This document shows positions 47,688-56,295 of a DNA stretch of 64,000 bases, one piece after another. Under the pieces are notes generated by a model, which saw nothing but the letters and a program-made list of their open reading frames with translations, did no database searches and was not told the DNA's origin. The number at the start of each line of letters is the position of its first letter. The first letter of the stretch is position 1. The stretch comes from Vescimonas sanitatis (GTDB lineage Bacteria; Bacillota; Clostridia; Oscillospirales; Oscillospiraceae): assembly GCF_049060325.1 (NCBI RefSeq), contig NZ_JBMGPW010000001.1, positions 124,001 through 188,000 of the forward strand. The letters are read 5' to 3'. The position numbers and the translations under genes were made by a program.

Positions 47688-48701
47688 ATGCATACGCCCC
47701 GGCACCCCACACGCAGCATAACGATCATGGCGTCAGCGCTGCTGGCGCTGTTTCTGCTGTCCTTCGTGCTGGGCCGCTACGGCGTCCCTCTGGGCGAGGT
47801 GGTAAAGATACTCCTCTCCCGCGTATTTCCCATTGGACAGACCTGGACGGACAACATGGCCATCGCCGTGTGGAACGTCCGCCTGCCCCGCATCCTGCTG
47901 GCCTGTCTGGTGGGCTGCGGCCTCTCCGCCGCCGGCACCGCCTACCAGACCGTGTTCCAGAACCCCATGGCCGCACCGGATATCCTGGGCGCGTCCTCCG
48001 GTGCCTGCTTCGGTGCGGCGCTGGCGATCCTGACGGGCCAGAGCACCGTGATGGTCACCGTTTTCGCCTTCCTAGCCAGCCTGCTGTCCGTGGCCCTGGT
48101 CTATCTGGTGGGCCGCCGATCCCGGGGCAGCCGTGTGGTGAGCCTCCTGCTGGCCGGTATCATGGTAGGCTCGCTGTTCTCGGCCTGTACCTCCTATATC
48201 AAGCTGGTGGCCGATCCCTCCAACCAGCTGCCCCAGATCACCTACTGGCTCATGGGCAGCCTCTCCGGCACCCGTATGCACACCGTCGCCTTTGCCGCCG
48301 TCTGTATGGCGGCAGGGCTGACGCCCCTGCTGCTGCTCCGCTGGCGCATGAACCTGCTGACCCTCTCGCCGGATGAAGCCCGCGCCATGGGCGTCCACAC
48401 GGACCGCCTGCGTCTGGCGGTGATCCTCTGCGCCACGGTGCTGACGGCCTCCGCCGTCTCCGTCTCCGGCATGATCGGCTGGGTGGGTCTGGTGATCCCC
48501 CATCTCAGCCGCCGCCTCGTGGGTAACGACTGCCGCAGGCTCCTGCCCATGGCCTGCCTGTTCGGCGCGGCCTTTCTGCTGCTGGTGGACGACCTGGCCC
48601 GCACCCTTGCGGCGACGGAGATCCCCATCGGTATCCTGACGGCCTTCGTGGGCGCGCCGTTCTTTATCTACCTCATGGTGAAGGGAGGCGACCGCCTGTG
48701 A
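47688..48701 (+). CDS. FecCD-family ABC importer permease, cassette 2
   Basis: The 337-residue protein has about nine to ten helices and FecCD motifs: RLPRILLACLVGCGLSAAGTAYQTVFQNPMAAPDILGAS, LLAGIMVGSLFSACTS, and GWVGLVIPHLSRRLVGNDCRRLLP (coupling region). AAGGGAGG precedes the ATG. It overlaps the ATPase gene by 4 nt. The layout is that of MolBC/BtuCD-like type II importers; the cassette ends with molybdenum-hydroxylase maturation genes, so molybdate/tungstate is a reasonable ligand guess, cobalt/iron chelates the alternative. Confidence 0.94.
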   Translation: MHTPRHPTRSITIMASALLALFLLSFVLGRYGVPLGEVVKILLSRVFPIGQTWTDNMAIAVWNVRLPRILLACLVGCGLSAAGTAYQTVFQNPMAAPDILGASSGACFGAALAILTGQSTVMVTVFAFLASLLSVALVYLVGRRSRGSRVVSLLLAGIMVGSLFSACTSYIKLVADPSNQLPQITYWLMGSLSGTRMHTVAFAAVCMAAGLTPLLLLRWRMNLLTLSPDEARAMGVHTDRLRLAVILCATVLTASAVSVSGMIGWVGLVIPHLSRRLVGNDCRRLLPMACLFGAAFLLLVDDLARTLAATEIPIGILTAFVGAPFFIYLMVKGGDRL

Positions 48702-49483
48702 CCCTCACGGTATCGCACCTGACCTTCGCTTATCCCAAGGCCCCGCCGGTGCTGGAGGATGTCTCCTTCACCGTGCCCGCCGGTGATTTCCTCTCCGTGC
48801 TGGGTGCCAACGGTGCCGGCAAGAGCACCCTCTTCCGCTGCCTGCTGGGCGGCCTGGAGGGCTACACCGGCGCCATCTCGCTGGACGGCCGCGACGTGCG
48901 GACCTTCTCCCGCCGGGAGCTGGCGGCCCGCATCGCCTACATCCCGCAGATACACCGTCCCACCTTCGGCTATTCCGTGCTGGACACTGCCCTCATGGGC
49001 CTGACCCGGCACTTGTCCCCGTTCCAGAGCCCCTCCAAGGCCCTGGAGCAGCAGGCTCTGACCGCCCTGGAGCAGCTGGGTGTGGCCCACCTGGCGCAGC
49101 GGAACTTCGCCGCCCTCTCCGGCGGCGAGCAGCAGCTGGTGCTCATTGCCCGCGCCCTGTGCCAGCAGTCGGATCTCCTCATCATGGACGAGCCCACCGC
49201 CTCTCTGGATTACGGCAACCAGCTCCGTGTGCTGGAGCAGGTGCGTTCCCTGTCGGAGCAGGGCTACACCGTCCTGCTCTCCACCCACGATCCCCAGCAC
49301 GCCCTGCGTTTTTCCCGCCGCGTCCTGGCCCTGCAAGGGGGCCGCGTGGCGGCGGAGGGCGATACCCGGGACGTGCTGACGCCGGACCTGATCCGACAGC
49401 TCTACGGTGTGGAGTCCGTGCTGCTGGATACGCCCGACGGCGCGGCCCTGCTGCCGGTGCGGGGAGGTGACCGCCATGTTTAG
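48698..49483 (+). CDS. ABC importer ATP-binding subunit, cassette 2
   Basis: GTG start overlapping the permease stop (GTGA). The 261 residues show Walker A VLGANGAGKSTLFR, Q-loop IAYIPQIHRPTF, signature ALSGGEQQLVLIARAL, Walker B LLIMDEPTASLD and switch His in STHDPQHAL. It is a FecE/BtuD-type ATPase. The next gene (methyltransferase) begins 8 nt before its stop codon. Confidence 0.94.
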   Translation: MTLTVSHLTFAYPKAPPVLEDVSFTVPAGDFLSVLGANGAGKSTLFRCLLGGLEGYTGAISLDGRDVRTFSRRELAARIAYIPQIHRPTFGYSVLDTALMGLTRHLSPFQSPSKALEQQALTALEQLGVAHLAQRNFAALSGGEQQLVLIARALCQQSDLLIMDEPTASLDYGNQLRVLEQVRSLSEQGYTVLLSTHDPQHALRFSRRVLALQGGRVAAEGDTRDVLTPDLIRQLYGVESVLLDTPDGAALLPVRGGDRHV

Positions 49484-50186
49484 CTGGTCGGCGGACACTG
49501 TCCGCTTCATGGCCGATGCCTGCCGCCGCACCGACTTCCACGAAAAGCTGACGGCGCTGCTGCTGCCGTACCTGAAGCCCACGGATCATATCTGCGACGC
49601 CGGCTGCGGCCTGGGATACCTGTCCCTGGCCCTGTCGCCCTATGCGGCCCGTGTCACGGCGGCGGAGCGCGACGCCGCGGCCCTGTCCGTCCTGCGGCAG
49701 GAGCTGGACGCCCGGGGCGTTGCCAATGTGACGCCCCTGTGCGCCGATGTGCTGGCCTATACGCCGCCGGTGCCCTTCGACGCCATGGTGTTCTGCTTTT
49801 TCGGCAGCATGGAGGAGATACTGGCCGCCGCCCTCCGCCAATGCCGTGGCACGGTGCTGGCCGTGGTGCGTGACGACGTGTGCCACCGCTTTTCCGGGGC
49901 ACCCCGTGCGCCGGGCTGTCATAGCTTCGATGCCGCCTGCGGTGTGCTGGACGCCCACGGTATCCCCTATACGGCGCAGCGTGCAGCGCTGGACTTTCCC
50001 CAGCCCTTCCGTACTCTGGAGGATGCCCGGACATTTCTGACCCTCTACGGCGGGGGAGCGCCTGCGGAGGACGATCTCCGCGCCAAACTTATTTCCACCG
50101 GCGATCCGAACTTCCCGTGGCAGCTGCCCGGCGTCCGCCGCTTTGGAATGATTGCATTTTCAACAGAAGAAGGAGAACACATATGA
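49476..50186 (+). CDS. Class I SAM-dependent methyltransferase in the second ABC importer operon
   Basis: ATG 49476 follows GGAGGTG. The 236 residues contain ICDAGCGLGYLSLAL (SAM loop), VTAAERDAAALSVL (acidic loop), LCADVLAYTPPVPFDAMVFCFFG and a C-terminal region with PQPFRTLEDARTFLTLY. It differs in sequence from the methyltransferase of cassette 1 but occupies a comparable operon position. It overlaps the ATPase gene before it and the binding-protein gene after it (ATGA). The methyl acceptor is unknown; it may modify the ligand, a metallophore or an intermediate. Confidence 0.87.
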   Translation: MFSWSADTVRFMADACRRTDFHEKLTALLLPYLKPTDHICDAGCGLGYLSLALSPYAARVTAAERDAAALSVLRQELDARGVANVTPLCADVLAYTPPVPFDAMVFCFFGSMEEILAAALRQCRGTVLAVVRDDVCHRFSGAPRAPGCHSFDAACGVLDAHGIPYTAQRAALDFPQPFRTLEDARTFLTLYGGGAPAEDDLRAKLISTGDPNFPWQLPGVRRFGMIAFSTEEGEHI

Positions 50187-51286
50187 ACAAGACAAAACGA
50201 TTGCTGGCGCTGGTCCTGGCGCTGGTGATGAGCCTGACCCTGTTTGCCTGCGGCCGGAAGGCCCAGGACGACAAGACCGACGACAGCACCCGGACGGAGG
50301 ACACCACCCGCGTGTTCACCGACTCCTGCGGCCGCGAGGTCAAGGTGCCCGCCGATATCCAGAAGGTCGCCGTCTCCGGCCCTCTGGCCCAGATGGTGGT
50401 CTTTGCCATCGCCCCGGACAAGATGGTGGGTGTGGCCAATGCCTGGGACGAGACCGCTGAGAATTACTTTGACCAGAAGTATCTGGACCTGCCCCTGCTG
50501 GGCCAGCTGTACGGCGGCAAGGGCGAGCTGAACCTGGAGACGCTGCTGGCGGCCGAGCCCGACGTGGTCATCGATGTGGGCGAGCCCAAGAGCACCATGG
50601 CGGAGGACCTGGACGGCCTGCAGGAACAGACCGGAATCCCCTTTGTCCACATTGACGCCTACCTGGCCTCCATGGACGATACCTATGCCATGCTCAGCGA
50701 CCTGCTGGCTATGCCCAACGAGGGTCAGGCCCTGGCCGACTACTGCCGCAATGCCTATGACACCGTCAAGGCCATCGTGGACGGCGTGGAGAAGGCCGAT
50801 GTCCTGTATATCACCGGTGAAGAGGGCCTGAACGTCATCGCCAGGGACTCCTATCACGCCGAGGTCGTCGATATGCTGTGCAATAATCTGGCTGTGGTGG
50901 ACGAGCCCTCCTCCAAGGGTACCGGCAACGAGGTGGACATGGAGCAGATCCTGAACTGGGACCCCTCTATCGTGTTCTTCGCCCCCGGCAGCATTTACAG
51001 CACCGTGGCCGATAACGAGAACTGGCAGACCATACCTGCCATCAAGGACGGCAAGTATTACGAGGTGCCCTTCGGCCCCTACAACTGGATGGGCTTCCCA
51101 CCAAGCGTCCAGCGCATCCTGGGTATGCAGTGGATGGCCAAGGTCCTGTACCCCGAGGCTGCCGATTACGATATGTACGAGGTCACCCAGACCTATTTCC
51201 AACTGTTCTACCACTGCGACCTGACCATCGACCAGTACAACGCGCTGGTGGCCAATTCTCTCCCCGCTGTGAAGGCCGCCGGCTGA
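50183..51286 (+). CDS. ABC importer substrate-binding lipoprotein, cassette 2
   Basis: ATG 50183 lies within the methyltransferase stop (ATGA), 7 nt after AAGGAGA. The 367 residues have a lipoprotein signal ending LFAC (Cys23), a charged linker, then VFTDSCGREVKVPADIQKVAVSGPLAQMVVFAIAPDKMVGVAN and AAEPDVVIDVGEPK of the FecB/BtuF fold with the long backbone helix. Ligand is not readable from sequence; the WMGFPPSVQRILGMQW C-terminal segment is common to this cluster. Confidence 0.9.
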   Translation: MNKTKRLLALVLALVMSLTLFACGRKAQDDKTDDSTRTEDTTRVFTDSCGREVKVPADIQKVAVSGPLAQMVVFAIAPDKMVGVANAWDETAENYFDQKYLDLPLLGQLYGGKGELNLETLLAAEPDVVIDVGEPKSTMAEDLDGLQEQTGIPFVHIDAYLASMDDTYAMLSDLLAMPNEGQALADYCRNAYDTVKAIVDGVEKADVLYITGEEGLNVIARDSYHAEVVDMLCNNLAVVDEPSSKGTGNEVDMEQILNWDPSIVFFAPGSIYSTVADNENWQTIPAIKDGKYYEVPFGPYNWMGFPPSVQRILGMQWMAKVLYPEAADYDMYEVTQTYFQLFYHCDLTIDQYNALVANSLPAVKAAG

Positions 51287-51296
51287 ATAAACGAAC

Positions 51297-51319
51297 AGGG
51301 AGCGGCACCGCCGCTCCCT
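51297..51319 (+). other. GC-rich hairpin between the binding protein and xdhC genes
   Basis: AGGGAGCGGC (51297-51306) and GCCGCTCCCT (51310-51319), ACC loop, no T-run. It could reduce readthrough or stabilise the upstream message; xdhC starts 24 nt later. Confidence 0.55.
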
Positions 51320-51342
51320 ATGGCCCTTGAAAGGAGACGCAT

Positions 51343-52311
51343 ATGAACAACATCTTCCAGACCCTGCTCTACCAGCGGGAAAAGCAGAAGGACACCGTGC
51401 TGGCCACCATCGTGTGGGATGACGGCTCTGCCCCCCGCGGCGCGGGCAGCCAGATGCTGGTGGGGGCGGAGGGTCTGCTCTCCGGCACCATCGGCGGCGG
51501 CGCGGTGGAGCTGCGGTCCATTCAGCTGGCCCGGGCGCTGCTGGCCGGTCAGCACGTGGACGCCCTGTATGACTTCAAGCTCTCCCGTGACGGTGAGCTG
51601 GGCATGGCCTGCGGCGGCGATGTGACGGTGCTGTTCACTCCCGCCCGGTTGTCGGATCGCGTCTGGGACGCGTTGGCGGCGGAGGTGCTGCGCCGCGTGC
51701 GTGACCGTGTGCCCGGTTGGCTGGTGCTGCCGCTGGACGGCGCCGCACCCCATATCGCCGAGACGGCGGAGACAGGCGAGGGCGTGTTCTCCCTGCCGCT
51801 GCCGGTGGGGGAGCGCGCGGTCATTTTCGGCGCGGGACATATCGCTCGTGCGCTGACGCCTCTGCTGCGGACGGTTGGCTTCCGTCCCGTGGTGGTGGAT
51901 GATCGGCCGGGCTTTGCCACGGCGGAGCATTTTCCCCAGGCGGACCGGACCATCTGCGGCGACTTTGACCGCATCAGCGACTATCTGACGCTGACGCCGG
52001 AGGACTATGTGGTCATCATGACCAACGGCCATGAGCACGACTTTCAGGCGGAGGTGCAGGTGCTGCGGGGCGAGACGGCCTATGTGGGCGTCATCGGCTC
52101 CCGGAAGAAAACGGCCTTCGTGAACCAGCGCCTGCGGGAGGCGGGCATTCCCGAGGAGAAGATCGCCTTTGTCCACACGCCGGTGGGCACACCCATCAAG
52201 GCCGTGACGCCGGAGGAGATCGCCGTGTCCATCGCCGGTGAGATGATCTGTGTCCGTGCCGCGCGGCGCGAAGCGGCAGGGGAGGTACACCATGGCTGCC
52301 CCATGCACTGA
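51343..52311 (+). CDS. XdhC/CoxI-family molybdenum hydroxylase maturation protein
   Basis: The 322 residues have the N-terminal XdhC_CoxI domain (about 10-80; ATIVWDDGSAPRGAGSQMLV, TIGGGAVE) and a C-terminal Rossmann domain (about 155-305; AVIFGAGHIARALTPLL, YVGVIGSRKKTAFV). XdhC proteins bind molybdopterin cofactor and help its sulfuration and insertion into xanthine dehydrogenase-type enzymes. No such enzyme is in the window. AAAGGAG precedes the ATG. It is placed directly after importer cassette 2 and overlaps the NTPase gene after it. Confidence 0.92.
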   Translation: MNNIFQTLLYQREKQKDTVLATIVWDDGSAPRGAGSQMLVGAEGLLSGTIGGGAVELRSIQLARALLAGQHVDALYDFKLSRDGELGMACGGDVTVLFTPARLSDRVWDALAAEVLRRVRDRVPGWLVLPLDGAAPHIAETAETGEGVFSLPLPVGERAVIFGAGHIARALTPLLRTVGFRPVVVDDRPGFATAEHFPQADRTICGDFDRISDYLTLTPEDYVVIMTNGHEHDFQAEVQVLRGETAYVGVIGSRKKTAFVNQRLREAGIPEEKIAFVHTPVGTPIKAVTPEEIAVSIAGEMICVRAARREAAGEVHHGCPMH

Positions 52312-52777
52312 CCATCTGTTCCTCACCGGAGAGAAAGGCGTGGGCAAGTCCACGCTGGCGCACTGCCTGCTGGCCGGGCATACACCCTGCGGCTTCCGCA
52401 CGGTGCGGGTAACAGGCGTGCTGGACCGGCCCTCTGTGCATCTGCTGCCCGCGGCAGGCGGAACGCCCTCGGCGGAGAATTTGCTGTTCTACTGCGGCGC
52501 TTATTCCTGCGATAGGTTCGACACGCTGGGCACGGCGGCCCTGCGTGACCGTGACGGGGACGTCCTGCTGATGGACGAGCTGGGCCCGGCGGAGTCCGGT
52601 GCCAAAAAATTCTGCGAAGCGGTGCTCGCGGCTCTGGACGGTGACCTTCCCGTTCTGGGCGTCCTGCAAAAGGCGGACACGGAATTTCTCCGGGCGGTGG
52701 CGGGTCATCCCCGGGTGCGTCTGGTGACCGTCACCGTGGAAAACCGGGACGAGCTGCGCCGTACCATGACCCTTTAA
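52292..52777 (+). CDS. THEP1-like nucleoside-triphosphatase next to xdhC
   Basis: ATG 52292 follows GGGGAGG and overlaps the end of xdhC by 20 nt. The 161 residues start FLTGEKGVGKSTLAHCLLAG (Walker A) and include DVLLMDELGPAESGAKKF (Walker B) and a C-terminal strand-helix with RLVTVTVENRDEL. This is the NTPase_1/THEP1 family. A gene of this kind recurs beside XdhC and MobA-like genes in selenium-dependent molybdenum hydroxylase clusters of Clostridia (recollection), so cofactor insertion is a reasonable guess. It closes the operon; a terminator follows at 52887. Confidence 0.85.
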   Translation: MAAPCTDHLFLTGEKGVGKSTLAHCLLAGHTPCGFRTVRVTGVLDRPSVHLLPAAGGTPSAENLLFYCGAYSCDRFDTLGTAALRDRDGDVLLMDELGPAESGAKKFCEAVLAALDGDLPVLGVLQKADTEFLRAVAGHPRVRLVTVTVENRDELRRTMTL

Positions 52778-52886
52778 CAAACGCTGCGCTATGGTGTACC
52801 ACAGGTGACAAAAAGGTATAAATAAGAGCGCAGGAGAGCGCCAACAAAAGCAGCCTAAAGTAAACAAAAGTATCATACACCGTCAA

Positions 52887-52915
52887 AGGACGCGGGAAGA
52901 TCCCGCGTCTTTTTT
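52887..52915 (+). terminator. Terminator after importer cassette 2/xdhC genes
   Basis: GACGCGGGA (52889-52897) and TCCCGCGTC (52901-52909), then six T residues. Confidence 0.92.
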
Positions 52916-52925
52916 CGACTTTTAC

Positions 52926-52954
52926 TTCCCATAAGGGACGGTTTGCGGTATACT
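52926..52954 (+). promoter_or_regulatory. Candidate promoter of addBA
   Basis: TATACT (52949-52954) is a good -10; the -35 TTCCCA (52926-52931) 17 bp upstream is weak. It lies 30 bp before addB. Confidence 0.45.
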
Positions 52955-52983
52955 ATGGGGGAGAAAACAGGGGAGGTGACGCG

Positions 52984-55900
52984 GTGAAGCTGCGTATCAT
53001 CACCGGCCGCGCCGGTGCGGGAAAAAGTAAGCTGGTGCTCGAAACCATTGCGGCACAACGGTTTGAGCGCCCGCAGATTTTGCTGGTACCGGAGCACGCC
53101 ACCCACGAGGCGGAGCTGGATCTCTGCCGCGCGCTGGGGGATACCGCCAGCCGTGACGGGGAGGTGCTGAGCTTCCAGAGCCTTGCCACCCGTGTACTGT
53201 CACAAACCGGAGGTATATCCGATATAACGTTAGATAATGGTGGTAAAATACTGATAATGCGCCGCGCCTTGCAGGAAGTTTCATCATATTTGACGGTGTT
53301 TTCCAAGCCATCACAGCGCCCGGCCTTTCTGCGGGAGCTGGTGGCCCTGGCCGATGAGTTGTACGCCTATAAAATCGCGCCGTCCCTTCTGCTGCAACAG
53401 GTTCAGGACATTCCGGGCGCCGCCGGAGATAAGCTGCGCTCTACGGCGCTGCTGTTCGGCGCTTATGACGCGCGACTCCACGGCGGCGACTTTGATGCCC
53501 GGTCAAAAGTGCAGAAACTCTGCGATAAACTTCCGAATTCGGACTATTTGTGCGGAAAAGATATCTATATTGATGGGTTTTCCTATTTCAACCGAACGGA
53601 GGAGGATATCATTGCCGCCGCGCTGAAACAGGCCAACTCTGTTACAGTGACTCTGCTGGGCGATGACAGTGACCCGCAGCTCTTCCGCAACGGCATACAG
53701 CAGCGGGAACGCCTGCGCAGACTGGCAAAGGACGCCGGTTGTAGTTGTGAAGTAGAAAACCTTGTCAGGAACAGCGACACAGCGTTTTCGCACCTGGAGC
53801 GATACTTTCTCGGCGCGGAAAAAGCGTGGACGGGCAGCACGCCGTCCATCACCTTGTACCAGGCCAATACCGCCTATTCTGAGGTGGAATATGTGTCCGC
53901 GCAGCTGCGGGCGCTGGCACAAAAGGGCGTTCGCTGGCGTGAGATGGCCGTGGCGGCGCGGAACATGGAGGTATATGGCCCGTTGCTGGAGGCCGTGTTC
54001 CGCCGGGACGATGTTCCCGCCTATATCAGCCGCCGGAGCGACATTTTGCAGCAGCCGGTCCTGACGCTGCTGCTGTCCGCCGTCGACGCAGTGACAGGCG
54101 GCTTCGAGTATGAGGACGTGTTCCGGTGCCTGAAGACCGGCATGACGGCACTGACGGCGGCGGAATGCGATCTTCTGGAAAACTATGTGATCCGTTGGGA
54201 AATTCGGGGCAATATGTGGCTGCGGGACGCCGACTGGACGGCGGATCCGGATGGATACAGCGGAGAGATAACTGATTATCGCCGGGAACAGCTGGCCGAG
54301 ATAAACGCGGTCAGAAGAAAAGTCAGAAAACTGTTTCTTACCCTGAGTGATGGGATAAAATCCAATAAAACGGTAAGAGGTAAAGCTGAAGCACTTTACA
54401 GATTTGCGGAGGACGCCGGTACACCGGCCGTGTTGGAACAGCGGGAGAAAGAATTGCTGGAGCAGGGGCAGATGCAGGCGGCAGAGGAGTATGCCCAGCT
54501 GTGGCGGATATTCTGTGATGTGCTGGATCAGTTCGTGGCGCTTTTGGGTGACACGGAGGTGGACGGCGATGAGTTTGCGCGGCTGCTGCGGCTGACGCTG
54601 AGCCAGTATGCCGTGGCCACCATACCCGCTGCACTGGACCAGGTAAAGGTAAGCCCCTTGACGCGCAATGACCGCCATACAGTGCGGCATCTTTTCCTGC
54701 TGGGCGCCAATGACCATGTGCTGCCCACGGTGGAGAAGGGCGGCGGTATATTGGACGAACAGGAGCGTGAGCTTTTGCAGCAGCAGGGAATCTTGCTGTC
54801 CGACGCCACGTTCGACCCGCTGAGCAATGAGCTGCAGAATATCTATGCCGCCCTGGCCCAGCCAACGGAGACACTGACCGTGTCCTGGTGCGCCGGCGAT
54901 GAGTCGGGGGCGAAGCTGCTGCCGTCCTTTGTGGTAGAGCGTATCCGCAAGCTGTTTCCGCAAGTGGAAATACAACGGGAAGACGGCGCGTACCGCTGCG
55001 GACTGCCTGCGGCAGCGCTGGCACTGGCGGGACAGCGGCCCGGCGGTGCGCTGTGGCGTTATTTTGAGATGCATGGACAGGGCGGTACGCTGGAGAAGAT
55101 GGCAGCGGCCCGGGCTATGGGCCGGGGAAGGCTGTCACCCGGGGCGGTACGCAGCCTGTACGGCAGTACGCTGGCCATGTCCGCCTCGCGGCTGGACCAG
55201 GTGAAGAGCTGTCACTTTGGCTATTTCATGGAGTACGGCCTGCGGGCCAGGCAACGGACAAAGGCGGATTTCCAGGCGCCGGAGGTGGGGACGTTTATCC
55301 ACTATCTGCTGGAGAATGTCCTGCGGGAGGTGGAGCAGCAGGGGAAGCGGCCGGAAAGACCGGCGCTGGCGGCGTTGGTGCGGCGGTATACGGATGAGTA
55401 TGTCCGGACGGTCATCGACGGTTACGGTGAGAAGAGCGCACGGTTCCGGTATCTGTTTTCCCGGCTGCGGGAGACGGCGTTGGTCATTGTTGAGAACGTG
55501 CTGGATGAGCTGGAGCATTCGGATTTCCGGCCTGTGGCCTTTGAATTGGGCTTTGGCGGCAAAAACGGACAGCTGCCTGCCGTCACGGTGACGGCGGGAG
55601 ATACCACGCTGTCCGTCACCGGTAAGGTGGATCGGGTGGACGGCTGGCTGAAGAACGGGAAGCTATATCTGCGAGTAGTGGACTACAAAACCGGGAAAAA
55701 GGCTTTTGATCTGGCGGATGTGCGCTACGGCCTGGGTATTCAGATGCTGCTGTATCTTTTCGCACTGCAGCGGTACGGCGGGGACTATTTTGGGGCGGCG
55801 GTGGAGCCGGCGGGAGTGCTGTACCTGCCGGCGAGGGACGTCGTTAAAAAGGCGGATCGGGCCATCGCGCCGGACAAGCTGGCCGCGCTGCTGCGGGGCG

Positions 55901-56295
55901 AGCTGCGTCGGACGGGCATGGTGCTGTCCGACCCAGAGGTGCTGACAGCCATGGAGCACAGTGCGCTGGAGTCACCCTGCTATTTGCCTATTGCAGTGAA
56001 AAAGGACGGTTCGGTCAGCGGTCTGGCGGCCAGTGTGTTGGCGGATGCAGCTCAGATGGGCAAAATGGGTCGGTATGTGGACGAGCTGCTGCGGAAGGTA
56101 GCCCGGGAGCTGGGCGATGGCAATATTGACGCAGATCCATGCCGCAGGGGGCCTCAGGAAAGTGCCTGCGACTGGTGTCCCTTCGCGTCGGCCTGCTGGT
56201 TTGACGAGAAGCGGGACAAGCCCCATTATCTGCAAAAGACCACGCCGGAAGAATTCTGGCAGCTGGTGGACGAGGAGGTGACGCGCCGTGGCTGA
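52984..56295 (+). CDS. addB: ATP-dependent helicase/nuclease AddB subunit
   Basis: AddAB processes double-strand breaks and loads RecA, replacing RecBCD in Firmicutes. GTG start with GGGGAGGTG upstream. The 1,103 residues begin with Walker A IITGRAGAGKSKLVL and continue with an inactive-helicase-like body (DNA recognition) and a C-terminal RecB-type nuclease (VVDYKTGKKAFDL). Four cysteines, Cys743, Cys1062, Cys1065 and Cys1071, have the spacing of the AddB iron-sulfur cluster that locks the nuclease. It overlaps addA by 8 nt. Confidence 0.96.
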   Translation: MKLRIITGRAGAGKSKLVLETIAAQRFERPQILLVPEHATHEAELDLCRALGDTASRDGEVLSFQSLATRVLSQTGGISDITLDNGGKILIMRRALQEVSSYLTVFSKPSQRPAFLRELVALADELYAYKIAPSLLLQQVQDIPGAAGDKLRSTALLFGAYDARLHGGDFDARSKVQKLCDKLPNSDYLCGKDIYIDGFSYFNRTEEDIIAAALKQANSVTVTLLGDDSDPQLFRNGIQQRERLRRLAKDAGCSCEVENLVRNSDTAFSHLERYFLGAEKAWTGSTPSITLYQANTAYSEVEYVSAQLRALAQKGVRWREMAVAARNMEVYGPLLEAVFRRDDVPAYISRRSDILQQPVLTLLLSAVDAVTGGFEYEDVFRCLKTGMTALTAAECDLLENYVIRWEIRGNMWLRDADWTADPDGYSGEITDYRREQLAEINAVRRKVRKLFLTLSDGIKSNKTVRGKAEALYRFAEDAGTPAVLEQREKELLEQGQMQAAEEYAQLWRIFCDVLDQFVALLGDTEVDGDEFARLLRLTLSQYAVATIPAALDQVKVSPLTRNDRHTVRHLFLLGANDHVLPTVEKGGGILDEQERELLQQQGILLSDATFDPLSNELQNIYAALAQPTETLTVSWCAGDESGAKLLPSFVVERIRKLFPQVEIQREDGAYRCGLPAAALALAGQRPGGALWRYFEMHGQGGTLEKMAAARAMGRGRLSPGAVRSLYGSTLAMSASRLDQVKSCHFGYFMEYGLRARQRTKADFQAPEVGTFIHYLLENVLREVEQQGKRPERPALAALVRRYTDEYVRTVIDGYGEKSARFRYLFSRLRETALVIVENVLDELEHSDFRPVAFELGFGGKNGQLPAVTVTAGDTTLSVTGKVDRVDGWLKNGKLYLRVVDYKTGKKAFDLADVRYGLGIQMLLYLFALQRYGGDYFGAAVEPAGVLYLPARDVVKKADRAIAPDKLAALLRGELRRTGMVLSDPEVLTAMEHSALESPCYLPIAVKKDGSVSGLAASVLADAAQMGKMGRYVDELLRKVARELGDGNIDADPCRRGPQESACDWCPFASACWFDEKRDKPHYLQKTTPEEFWQLVDEEVTRRG

